Shown piece by piece: positions 54,279 to 64,000 of a DNA stretch of 64,000 nucleotides. This DNA is from Arachis hypogaea (Eukaryota > Streptophyta > Magnoliopsida > Fabales > Fabaceae), in NCBI RefSeq assembly GCF_003086295.3, contig NC_092039.1, forward strand, positions 73,489,649 to 73,553,648, given 5' to 3'. The first letter of the stretch is position 1. Every line of letters starts with the position of its first letter. Below the pieces are notes generated by a model. That model made no database searches, had not been told where the DNA came from, and saw only the letters and a program-made list of their open reading frames with translations. Position numbers and translations under genes: made by a program.

Positions 54279-54298
54279 TTTGCTCGAGGACGAGCAAA
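54279..54298 (+). ncRNA. Second RGGA hairpin, upstream of ORF2 in G
   Basis: TTTGCTCG-AGGA-CGAGCAAA, then CCTTTTAAGTTTGGTGTGG (motif 54305-54315). ORF2 starts 38 nt after the motif. Confidence 0.75.
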
Positions 54299-54352
54299 CC
54301 TTTTAAGTTTGGTGTGGTAAAAGCATTGCTTTTTGTTTTTCCATTACCATTT

Positions 54353-55477
54353 ATGGCATCCAAGGCCGGAGAAACCTCTAGAAAGAGGAAAGGGAAGGCA
54401 AAAGCTTCCACCTCCGCGTCATGGGAGATGGAGAGATTCATCTCAAGGGTGCATCAAGACCACTTCTATGAAGTTGTGGCCTTGAAGAAGGTGATCCCCG
54501 AGGTCCCTTTTAAACTCAAAAAGAGTGAATATCCGGAGATCCGACATGAGATCCGAAGAAGAGGTTGGGAAGTTCTTACCAACCCCATTTAACAAGTCGG
54601 AATCTTAATGGTTCAAGAGTTCTATGCCAATGCATGGATCACCAAGAATCATGATCAAAGTGTGAACCCGGACCCAAAGAATTGGCTTACAATGGTTCGG
54701 GGGAAATACTTGGATTTTAGTCCGGAAAATGTAAGGTTGGCATTCAACTTGCCCATGATGCAAGGAGATGAACACCCTTACACTAGAAGGGTCAACTTTG
54801 ATCAAAAGTTTGACCAAGTCCTCATAGACATCTGTGAAGAGGGCGCTCAATGGAAGAGAGATTCAAGAGGAAAGCCGGTTCAACTGAGAAGGCATGACCT
54901 CAAGCCCGTGGCTAGAGGATGGTTGGAGTTTATCCAACGCTCAATCATTCCCACTAGCAACCGGTCCGAAGTTACTATAGACAGGGCCATCATGATTCAT
55001 AGCATCATGATTGGAGAAGAAATAGAAGTTCATGAGGTTATAGCCCAAGAACTTTATAAGGTGGCGGACAAGTCCTCTACCTTGGCAAGGTTAGCCTTTC
55101 CTCATCTCATTTGTCACCTCTGTTATTCAGTTGGAATTGACATAGAGGGAGACACCCTCATTGATGAGGACAAGCCCATCACTAAGAAAAGAATAGAGCA
55201 AACAAGAGATCCCACTCATCATGAAATCCCTGAGATACCTCAAGGGATGCACCTTCCTCCACAAAACTATTGGGAGCAAATCAACACCTCCCTAGGAGAA
55301 TTAAGTTCCAACATGGGACAACTAAGGGTAGAGCACCAAGAACATTTCATCCTCCTCCATGAAATTAGAGAAAATCAAAGAATCATGAGAGAGAAGCAAC
55401 AAAGGCAAGGAAGAGACATTGAGGAGCTCAAGCACTCCATAAGATCTTCAAGAAGAAGAACAAGCCGCCATCACTAA
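54353..55477 (+). pseudogene. ORF2 of G: putative plant transposon protein-like, one in-frame stop
   Basis: Frame of 375 codons from MASKAGETSRKRKGKAK to RTSRHH. A TAA at 54590 (after LTNPI) sits where a Gln codon is expected; both halves share one frame. Basic N-terminus, WEMERFISRVHQDHFYE, EFYANAW, PENVRLAFNLP, GWLEFIQRSIIPTSN, DRAIMIHSIMIGEEIEVHEVIAQEL, LARLAFPHLICHLC, then a Gln/Glu-rich coiled coil and a basic Arg/Ser tail. Matches the domain named putative plant transposon protein; role unknown. The position after pol is that of env-like genes in Athila, but I see no signal peptide or transmembrane segment. Confidence 0.8.
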
Positions 55478-56350
55478 GGTGGACCCGTTCTTTAATCTCC
55501 TTGTTCTTTATTTTTCTGTTTTCGAAAAATCATGCTTATGTTTATCTATGTTTGTGTCTTTTGATCATTAGTGTCTTAGTGTCTATGCCTTAAAGTTATG
55601 AATGTCCTATGAATCCATCACCTTTCTTGAATGAAAAATGTTCTTAATTGAAAAAGAGAAGAATTGCATGAATTTTAAATTTTATAACAGATTAATTATT
55701 TTGATGTGGTGGCAATACTTTTGTTTTCTGAATGTATGCTTAAACAGTGCATAAATCTTTTGAATTTGTTGTTCATGAATGTTGGCTCTTGAAAGAATGA
55801 TGAAAAAGGAGACATGTTACTGAGGATCTGAAAAATCATAAAAATGATTCTTGAAGCAAGAAAAAGCAGTGAATACAAAAAAAAAAAGAAGCGAAAAAAA
55901 AGAGAAAAAAAAAGAGAAAGAAAGAAAAAAAGAAAGAAATAAAAGTGTGATCCAAGGCAAAAAAAGTGTGCTTAAGAACCCTGGACACCTCTAATTGGGG
56001 ACTCTAGCAAAGCTGAGTCACAATCTGAAAAGGTTCACCCAATTATGTGTCTGTGGCATGTATGTATCCGGTGGTAATACTTGAAGACAGAGTGATTTGG
56101 GCTACGGCCAAGACTCATAAAGTAGCTATGTTCAAGAATCATCATACTTAACTAGGAGATTCAATAACACTATCTGGATTCTGAGTTCCTATAGAAGCCA
56201 ATCATTCTGAATTTCAAAGGATAGAGTGAGATGCCAAAACTATTCAGAGGCAAAAAGCTAAAGCCCCGCTCATCTAATTAATACTGATCTTCATAGATAT
56301 TTTTGGAGTTCATTGCATATTCTCTTCTTTTTATCTTATTTGATTTTCAG
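55478..56350 (+). other. 3' non-coding region of G
   Basis: No ORF; contains an A/G-rich low-complexity run (about 55869-55945) and the conserved tgtgtctgtggcat phrase. Confidence 0.75.
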
Positions 56351-56387
56351 TTGCTTGGGGACAAGCAACAATTTAAGTTTGGTGTTG
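56351..56387 (+). ncRNA. RGGA hairpin and PPT region before the 3' LTR of G
   Basis: TTGCTTGGGGACAAGCAA (56351-56368), then CAATTTAAGTTTGGTGTTG to the LTR at 56388. The PPT position holds T-rich AAGTTTGGTGTTG, not a polypurine run. Confidence 0.78.
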
Positions 56388-58041
56388 TGATGAGCGGATA
56401 ATTTGTACGCTTTTTGGCATTGTTTTTAGTAAGTTTCTAGTATGCTTTAGTTAGTTTTTAGTATATTTTTATTAGTTTTTAGTTAAAATTCACTTTTCTG
56501 GACTTTACTATGAGTTTGTGTGTTTTTCTGTGATTTCAGGTATTTCCTGGCTGAAATTGAGGGACCTGAGCAAAAATCTGATTCAGATGCTGAAAAGGAC
56601 TGCAGATGCTGTTGGATTCTGACCTCCCTACACTCGAAGTGGATTTTCTGGAGCTACAAAAGCCCAATTGGCGCGCTCTCAACGGCGTTAGAAAGTAGAC
56701 ATTCTGGGCTTTCCAGAAATATATAATAGTTCATACTTTGCCCGAGATTTGATGGCCCAAACCGGCATTCCAAATCAGCTCAAAACTGCCCGGCGTTAAA
56801 CGCCGGAACTGGCACAAGAATGGGAGTTAAACGCCCAAACTAGCACAAAAGCTGGCGTTTAACTCCAAGAAGAGTCTCTACACGAAAATGCTTCAATGCT
56901 CAGCCCAAGCACATACCAAGTGGGCCCGGAAGTGGATTTTTATGTAATTTACTCATCTTTGTAAACCCTAGGCTACTAGTTCTCTACAAATAGGACCTCT
57001 TACTATTGTATTTTCATCTTTTAATCACTTTAGATCTCTAGATCATCTTTGGATGTCTAGTTCTTAGATTATTGGGGGGCTGGCCTCTCGGCCATGCCTA
57101 GACCTTGTTCTTATGTATTTTCAACGGTGGAGTTTCTACACACCATAGATTAAGGTGTGGAGCTCTGCTGTACCTCGAGTATTAATGCAATTACTATTGT
57201 TCTTCTATTCAATTCGGCTTGTTCTTGTTCTAAGATATTCATTTACACCCAAGAACATGATGAATGTGATGATTATGTGACACTCATCATCATTCTCACT
57301 TATGAACGAGTGCCTGACAACCACTTCTGTTCTACAAGCAAACAAGGCTTGAATGTTTATCTCTTGGATCCCTTAATCGGAATCTTCGTGGTATAAGCTA
57401 GAATTGATGGCGGCATTCAAGAGAATCTGGAAGGTCTAAACCTTGTCTGTGGTATTTTGAGTAGGATTCAATGATTGAATGACTGTGACGAGCTTCAAAC
57501 TCGCGATTGTGGGGCGTTAGTGACAGACGCAAAAGAATCACTGCATTCTATTCCGACATGATCGAGAACCGACAGCTGAATAGCCGTGCCGTGACAGGGT
57601 GCGTTGAACATTTTCACTGAGAGGATGGGAGGTAGCCACTGACAACGGTGAAACCCTACATACAGCTTGCCATGGAAAGGAGTAAGAAGGATTGGATGAA
57701 GACAGTAGGAAAGCAGAGAGACGGAAGGGACAAAGCATTTCCATATGCTTATCTGAAATTCTTACCGATGAATTACATAAGTATCTCTATCTTTATCTTT
57801 ATGTTTTATTCATACATCATCCATAATCATTTGAGTTTGCCTGACTAAGATTTACAAGGTGACCATAGCTTGCTTCATACCAACAATCTCCGTGGGATCG
57901 ACCCTTACTCGCGTAAGGTTTATTACTTGGACGACCCAGTACACTTGCTGGTTAGTTGTGCGAAGTTGTGATAAAGAGTTGAGATTACAATTGTGCGTAC
58001 CATGTTGATGGCGCGATTGATGATCACAATTTCGTGCACCG
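56388..58041 (+). mobile_element. 3' LTR of G
   Basis: 1654 bp counting the terminal G; palindromes at about 56755-56870. Followed by the AGATG duplication and the gag of H. Confidence 0.92.
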
Positions 58042-58273
58042 AGATGCTTCTCCCATAGATGTCGGGAGTAGGTGCAGTAAAGTCACCCAGCACCTTCCTT
58101 GCATTGTTGGCATTGTTGTTGTTTTCGGCTGCCATGTCTTCTTCTTGTTTGAAGATTTCTGTTAGGTCCTCTACAGAGAGTAGTGCTTTAGCTTCTCTTA
58201 GCTTTCGCTTCAAGGTCCTTTCAGGTTCAGGGTCAGCCTCAACAAGAATGCTTTTGTCTTTGTTCCTGCTCAT
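58042..58273 (-). pseudogene. gag: Gag N-terminus of H
   Basis: MSRNKDKSILVEADPEPE ... LREAKALLSVEDLTEIF ... MAAENNN ... FTAPTPDIYGRSIS; continues at 42019 across the G insertion. Start ATG intact at 58273. Confidence 0.88.
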
Positions 58274-59773
58274 ATGAAAGAGAAGAGAACAAGAAAATAT
58301 GGAATCCTCTATGTCACATGATAGAGATTCCTTGAGGTGTTAGAGGAAAAGAAGAATAGAAGAAGGAGGTAGAAGAAGAAGAATTCAAACTTATCAAGAG
58401 AGTTAGAGTTCGAATTGTTGAGAGTGGAGGAGTGTTAGTCCTTAAATAGAAGGATGTGAGAAGATGGGAAGAATTTTCTAAAATAAGGTAAAAGAAAAGA
58501 AATTTTGAAAAATTGATTGATGATTTTCGAAAATTAAAGTTTGGAAAGAAATAAAGTGATTTTGAAAAAGATTTTGAAATTAAAAATAAAAAAGATATGA
58601 TTGAAAACTATTTTGAAAAAGATGTGATTAAAAAGATATGATTTGAAAAACAATTTAAAAAGATTTGATTTTTAAAATTAATGACTTGGCTAACAAGAAA
58701 TTTAAAAGATATGATTCAGACATTAAACCTTTCTCAACAAAAAGGCAACATACTTGAAATATTGAATCAAATCATTAATTGTTAGCAAGTATTTTTGAAA
58801 AATGGAAAGAAATTGATTTTGAAAATATATGATTGAAAAGATATGATTTGAAAAAGATTTGATTTTGAAAAATTATGGAAACTTGAAAAAAATTTGAATT
58901 AAAAAGAAAATCTTCCCTCTTGTGCCATCCTGGCGTTAAACGCCCAGAATGGTATCCATTCTGGTGTTTAACGCCCAAAATGCTACCCTTTTGGGCGTTA
59001 AACGCCCAGCCAGGGTACCTGGCTGGCGTTTAAACGCCAGTTTTCCTTCCTCATTGGGCGTTTTGAATGCCCAGCTTTTTTTGTGTAATTCCTCTGCTGC
59101 ATGTTCTAAATATTCAATTCTCTGTATTATTGACTTGAAAAGACACAAATTAAAAAAAAATTTTGATTTTTAATGATGAGGAATAATCAAAATGCAACTA
59201 AGATCAAATAAACAATGCATGCAAGACACCAAACTTAGAAGTTTGTATACTATTGACACTAACAAATTGAGAATGCATATAAGAAACAACAAAACACTCA
59301 AGACAAGAGAATTTAAAGATCAGAGCAAGGAAATCATCAAGAGCAACTTGAAGATCAATGAAGACACATGAATGAATTCGAAAAATGTGAAAAGAACAGA
59401 AACATGCAATTGACACCAAACTTAAAATTAGACACTAAACTCAAACAAGAAACATAAAATATTTTTGATTTTAAGATTTTTTTAGATTTTTTTTGAAAAT
59501 TGAGTGAAAAAGAAAATAAGGATATCAAAATTCTTAATGAGAATTCCAGGAATCATGCAATGTTAGTCTAAAGCTTTAGTCTAAAGAAATTAGACATGGC
59601 TAGCCAAGCTTCAGCAGGACATTACATTCAAGAGCTAAATTGATGAGAATCAATCAGCTTTTGTGATGATAAGAACATCACCTTGAAACTCTAGAATTTA
59701 TTCTTAAGAACTCTGAAGAAAAATACCTAATCTAAGCAACAAGATGAACCGTCAGTTGTCCAAACTCGAACAA
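58274..59773 (-). other. Leader of H with GGCGTT palindrome array
   Basis: Array at 58925-59080 (five units); AAGTTTGGTGT motifs near 59230 and 59412 (minus). Otherwise A-rich, no ORF. Confidence 0.8.
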
Positions 59774-59791
59774 TCCCCGGCAACGGCGCCA
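59774..59791 (-). other. Primer binding site of H (tRNA-Asp)
   Basis: tccccggcaacggcgcca equals the 3' end of plant tRNA-Asp without mismatch. Confidence 0.93.
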
Positions 59792-59797
59792 AAAATT

Positions 59798-61403
59798 TGG
59801 TGCACGAAATTGTGATCATCAATGGCGCCATCAACATGGTACGCTCAATTGCAATCTCAACTCTTTATCACAACTTCGCACAACTAATCAGCAAGTGCAC
59901 TGGGTCGTCCAAGTAATAAACCTTACGCGAGTAAGGGTCGATCCCACGGAGATTGTTAGTATGAAACAAGCTATGGTCATCTTGTAAATCTCAGTTAGGC
60001 GGATTCAAATGGTTTTGGAGGATTGATAATTAAAAGATAAATAAAACATAAAATAAAGATAGAGATACTTATGTAATTCATTGGTGAGAATTTCAGATAA
60101 GCGTATGGAGATGCTTTGTCTCTTCCGTCTCTCTGCTTTCCTACTATCTTCATCCAATCCTTCTTACTCCTTTTCATGGCAAGCTGTATGTTGGGCATCA
60201 CCGTTGTCATTGGCTACAGTCCCATCCTCTCAGTGAAAATGTTCAACGTGCTCTGTCACAGCACGGTTATTCATCTGTCGGTTCTCGATCATGTCGGAAT
60301 AGAATCCAGTGATTCTTTTGCGTCTGTCACTAACGCCCCACAATCGCGAGTTTAAAGCTTATCACAGTCATTCAATCCTTGAATCCTACTCAGAATACCA
60401 CAGACAAGGTTTAGACCTTCCGGATTCTCAAGAATGCCGCCATCAATTCTAGCTTATACCACAAAGATTCTGATTAAGGAATCCAAGAGATATCCACTCA
60501 ATCTAAGGTAGAACGGAGGTGGTTGTCAGGCACATGTTCATAGGTGAGAATGATGATGAGTGTCACGGATCATCACAGTCATCAAGTTGAGGAACAAGTG
60601 ATATCTTAGAACAAGAATAAGCTGAATTGAATAGAAGAACAATAGTAATTGCATTAATACTCGAGGTACAACAGAGCTCCACACCTTAATCTATGGTGTG
60701 TAGAAACTCCACCATTGAAAATACATAAGTGATAATGGTGATCATTGGCTTCTGCCCCAGAGAGGGAACCAGAAGAACCAAGATGAAAATACAATAGCAA
60801 AAGGTCCTATTTATAGAGAACTAGTAGCTTAGGATTTACAAAAATGAGTAAATGACGTAAAAATTCACTTCTGGGCCCACTTGGTGTGTGCTTGGGCTGA
60901 GCATTGAAGCTTCCATGTGTAGAGACTTTTCTTGGAGTTAAACGCCAGCTTTTGTGCCAGTTTAGACGTTTAACTCCCACTTCTGTGCCAGTTCCGGCGT
61001 TAAACGCCGGGCAGTCTTGAGCTGATTTGGAACGCCAGTTTGAGCCATCAAATCTCGTGCAATGTATAGACAATTATATATTTCTGGAAAGCCCAGGATG
61101 TCTACTTTCCAACGCAATTTAGAGCGCACCAATTGGGCTTCTGTAGCTCCAGAAAATCCACTTCGAGTGCAGGGAGGTCAGAATCCAACAGCATCTGCAG
61201 TCCTTTTTCAGCCTCTGGATCAGATTTTTGCTCAGGTCCCTCAATTTCAGCCAGAAAATACCTGAAATCATAGAAAAACACACAAACTCATAGTAAAGTC
61301 CAGAAAAGTGAAGTTTAAATAAAAACTAATAAAAATATAATAAAAACATACTAAAAACATACTAAAAACAATGCCAAAAAGCATATAAATTATCCGCTCA
61401 TCA
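59798..61403 (-). mobile_element. 5' LTR of H
   Basis: 1606 bp, TGGTGCACG to CTCATCA, followed by GGATA. Palindromes at about 60936-61040, TATA-like CTATTTATAG at 60807-60816. Confidence 0.92.
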
Positions 61404-61712
61404 GGATACAACTCAGGAGAAACAGATAAAAATCACAAAACAAAGAGGAAATAATCAAACAATGTAAATCAGAGCCAATAAGGTAGACAAATATTCAATT
61501 AAGGAAAATATATATAAACAGTTAAATGTTCAAGAAGAATGTATTTTTCCTCAATCAAGCAACCTAAGTAGCATAAAGGAGAATGAACAGCAATTAAAGC
61601 ACATATATGACTTAAGTCAAAATTGGAAGTGAATTGAGTCCAAAAATTTGGTTATTTCCTTAGTGCATTTGAAGTATAAGGTTCAATCAAAATCCAGCAC
61701 TATGAGGATAAC

Positions 61713-63084
61713 TGATTGCAGGGAGGTGTTCTTATTATTGGTTATGAGTCATGTAAATTTGGGGTTTTCTGTTGAGAAATAAGAAGAGAAAATTGCAAAG
61801 AAAATAAATTAATAACAATAAAAAGCCTTGACTAGGAGAAGATTAATTGGAAGTTCTATCCTTGTTGGATGTTCCCAAGATCAGTTACTAATTGATTGTT
61901 GTTTCTACTGAGTTATCCCTTATCTAATAAAGGAAAATTAAGTAGGGAGCCAACTTCTATTCACAAGTCATAATCCTCCCCCTCGGGAAGTATTAGCGTT
62001 AGTAACTAGAGTGCTAGCCAACAACTTCCAATTACCAATTAATTCTTGAGTATTCCAACTCAAGGGTCTCCTCTTAATCAACTCCCAAGTCAAGTTGGAA
62101 GCTAGAATATCAACATTAATACCATCTTCCTTGTTATGAAAAGGGAATAGAAAAGAGACATGATAATTGGAATAAAATTGGAAGCAATTAAATAAATAAT
62201 AAAATTAAATTCATAAAAGCAATCCAATTATAACTCTAAACAAGGATTAAGAATATGGAAGAATAAGTGACAAGTAAGGAGCAAACGAGAATCATGAAGT
62301 CCTCAGCAGAGGTAGTGACTCTGTAAACATCCAATCCAACAGCATAAAACTAGGAATCCCAAATCCTAGAGAGAGGAGAGAGCCTCTCTCTCTAAACTAC
62401 ATCTAAAACCTAAAATTGTGAATAATGAGAAGTCGTGTGATGAATGAATTGATTCTCCCACTCTGTAGCCTCTAATCTGTGTTTTCTGAGCTAAAACCTG
62501 GGTTAAAAATAGCCCAGAAATTGCCCTCAGTGATTTCTACAGTTGCAATACATCGTAAATATCGCGCGTATGCGCCAGGTGTGTGTATGTGCCGATGGAC
62601 TTTTCGCCAATGTGCGCGTGCGCGTCAAGTGCGCGTGCGCGTCACCTAGCTGCATGGCCATTATGGCAAATTATATATCATTGCAAAGCCTCGGATGTTA
62701 GCTTTCTAACGCAGCTAAAACCGCTTCATTTGGATCTCCATAGCTCAAGTTATGATCGATTGAGTGCAAAGAGGTCAGGGCTGACAGCCTTGCAGTTCCT
62801 TCAATTTCTTGTATTCCTTCCACTTTTGCATGCTTCCTTTCCATCCTCTAAGCCATTCCTGCCCTGTAATCTCTGAAAAAACTTAACACCCATATCAAGG
62901 CACCGAATGGTAATAAGAGAGGATTAAACATAGCTAAATTATGACCAAAAAAATATATTTTCAATCATAGCAAAAAATCAGGAAGGAAAATGTAAAACAT
63001 GTGAATTCAATGAATAAGTGTGAGATTAATGGATAAAATCCACTCAATTAAGCACAAGATGTGCCACGAAATAGTGGTGCATCA
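61713..63084 (-). mobile_element. 3' LTR of D' (D-related; left limit approximate)
   Basis: Related to the D LTR: GAGAGAGG/CCTCTCTC hairpin (62369-62390), a CG-rich patch with GTGCGCGTGCGCGTC (62560-62645), the end GTGCATCA at 63084. The U5 start and the ctcgggtcgttctccc block are not seen, so the LTR may be truncated on its left. Confidence 0.7.
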
Positions 63085-64000
63085 AATTTCCCCACACTTA
63101 AACATTAGCATGTCCTCATGCTAAGCTCAAGAGAAGCTATAAGAGTGAAGAGGAATGGTAGAATGTATAAAATGCAACCTATCTGTATGAATGCAACCAC
63201 ATGCAAAAATGCTTCTACCTACTTGGTGAAAAGTAAACAAATCCTTTAAGAAGAAATATGAATTGGATCTCACTACTTCAAATCATAAAATAAGGTACAA
63301 GTAAACTTGCAAAAGAAAATAGCTCGTGAAAGCCGGGAACAGGGAATCGAGCTTCGAACCCTCACTGGAAGTGTATACACTCTAATTACTCAAGTGTTTA
63401 AGGTTCGATTCTCTCAATTCTCTACTAACCATGCTTTCTAAGACTTGCTCTTCATCTAACAATCAACAAAGAATTAATGCACAGATACACATATCAAGAG
63501 GTCTTTTAAGGATTGTAACAGGGTCAAGGTCAAGGTAGGATTGTATTTGGTCAAGTGGACTGAAATCTGAATCCTTAATTAACCTAAACTTCTCAGCTAA
63601 CTTAGGACAATCCATATAATCATAATATAAAATCAATAACTACCCATTAACTGTGTTTACTACATATTTATGCATTCCAAGTTTTGAGTACAGTACATAT
63701 GCATTGCTATTGCCATTTACTTTGGGGCATTTTGTCCCCTTTTAACATTTGCTCTTTTGCTTTTCTTTTTCTTTTTTTTCTTTGTATTTATTTTTCTTTT
63801 GTCTTTCTCAATGCATATGATTAAGGTATTGCATGCATAAACATGTGTTAACATTCTTTTTCACATTTTATCTAGAATATACAACACCCAATTCTCAAAC
63901 CAAATATTTTCAATCCCAATTTTCCCACACTTAATTTGTGAGCACTTTCACTAGTCTAAGCTAACCAAGGATTCAAATTAGGGACATTATTGTTTTTCAC
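63085..64000 (-). other. 3' internal region of D'
   Basis: Non-coding, homologous to K internal (30588 onwards). RGGA hairpin at 63105-63124: TTAGCATG-TCCT-CATGCTAA in plus reading, 20 nt (TGTTTAAGTGTGGGGAAATT in sense) from the LTR. Runs to the window edge. Confidence 0.7.

Larger units (their letters stand above)
42025..58041 (+). mobile_element. Element G: family-B gag-protease-ORF2 retrotransposon, TSD AGATG, interrupted by F
   Basis: LTRs 42025-43677 and 56388-58041, PBS 43684-43701, target duplication AGATG at 42020-42024 and 58042-58046 (the last LTR base reads G, expected A). About 9.86 kb without F. Carries the full set of cis modules and the best preserved ORFs of the family, but no RT or integrase. 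Confidence 0.93.
35853..61403 (-). mobile_element. Element H: family-B gag-protease-ORF2 retrotransposon, TSD GGATA, interrupted by G
   Basis: LTRs at 35853-37456 and 59798-61403, PBS at 59774-59791, target duplication GGATA at 35848-35852 and 61404-61408. Without G it is about 9.5 kb. Coding order on the minus strand: gag, protease, ORF2; no RT or integrase. All three are broken. Confidence 0.93.
32355..61712 (-). mobile_element. Element A': A-related retrotransposon with ORF2, interrupted by H; right limit uncertain
   Basis: 3' LTR at 32355-34422, internal region 34423-35852, then 25.5 kb of H, then resumption from 61404. Its LTR is homologous to A at both ends and in U5, but the U3 hairpin array has a different sequence. 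The internal region contains a broken ORF2. The 61404-61712 piece has no ORF and ends where D'-like LTR sequence begins. Confidence 0.65.

Noticed and set aside
54353..55477. ORF2 as a retroviral-type envelope gene
   Set aside because: Position fits the env-like slot of Athila, but I see no signal peptide, transmembrane helix or cleavage site; the sequence fits the putative plant transposon protein family better.
57157..57396. Small conserved ORFs of 60-100 codons in family-B LTRs (also 42793, 44784, 49301)
   Set aside because: They recur because the LTRs recur, change frame between copies, and show no codon-pattern conservation.

Overview
The window is wholly repetitive plant nuclear DNA. 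I find no host gene, rRNA gene, tRNA gene or CRISPR array. It is a nest of Ty3/gypsy LTR retrotransposons of the Athila/Tat type. The evidence is Gag with the retrotransposon-gag core, an Athila-like PR-RT with an FMDD box, primer binding sites matching the 3' end of plant tRNA-Asp, LTRs of 1.5-2.4 kb and 5-bp target duplications. A legume, most likely peanut (Arachis), is my guess from the abundant GGCGTT-W-AACGCC motif. That species call rests on recall, not on a search.

Layout, left half: element D (minus; 1-13281) has a tRNA-Asp PBS and an unrecognised acidic/proline-rich reading frame. Its 5' LTR is split by element A (minus; 2842-12048). D lies in a plus-strand family-B LTR (M, 13282-13757), which sits in the RT gene of element C (minus; 13758-21311). 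C also carries solo LTR E (15643-17175, TSD GGCAT). C lies in the gag of B-family element I (minus; 21312-26603), whose LTR holds solo LTR J (23627-25281, TSD GTTGT). I lies in an older element L (26604 to about 29011).

Layout, right half: L is cut by K (minus; LTR about 29012-30587, internal to 32354). K holds A' (minus; LTR 32355-34422). A' is cut by H (minus; 35853-61403, TSD GGATA), H by G (plus; 42025-58041, TSD AGATG), and G by F (plus; 43861-50010, TSD CCTGC). After H, A' resumes, followed by the 3' LTR and 3' internal region of a D-like element D' (about 61713-64000). Each side is about six insertions deep.

How the parts work together: A, G and H encode Gag and protease but no RT, RNase H or integrase core; F has lost almost all coding sequence; D encodes something else. 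Only C retains RT, and it is broken. These families must have moved using enzymes made elsewhere. What they share is cis-acting structure. (1) A tRNA-Asp PBS. (2) A CG-rich, family-specific inverted-repeat array about 95-120 bp upstream of the LTR TATA box. (3) A pair of hairpins just after the protease stop. (4) A small hairpin with an RGGA loop followed by TTTAAGTKTGG, directly before the 3' LTR in families A, A', B, K and D', and repeated in B elements before a second ORF (ORF2). The stems of (4) differ in sequence but keep pairing. I regard modules (2) and (4) as the best candidates for an undescribed system.
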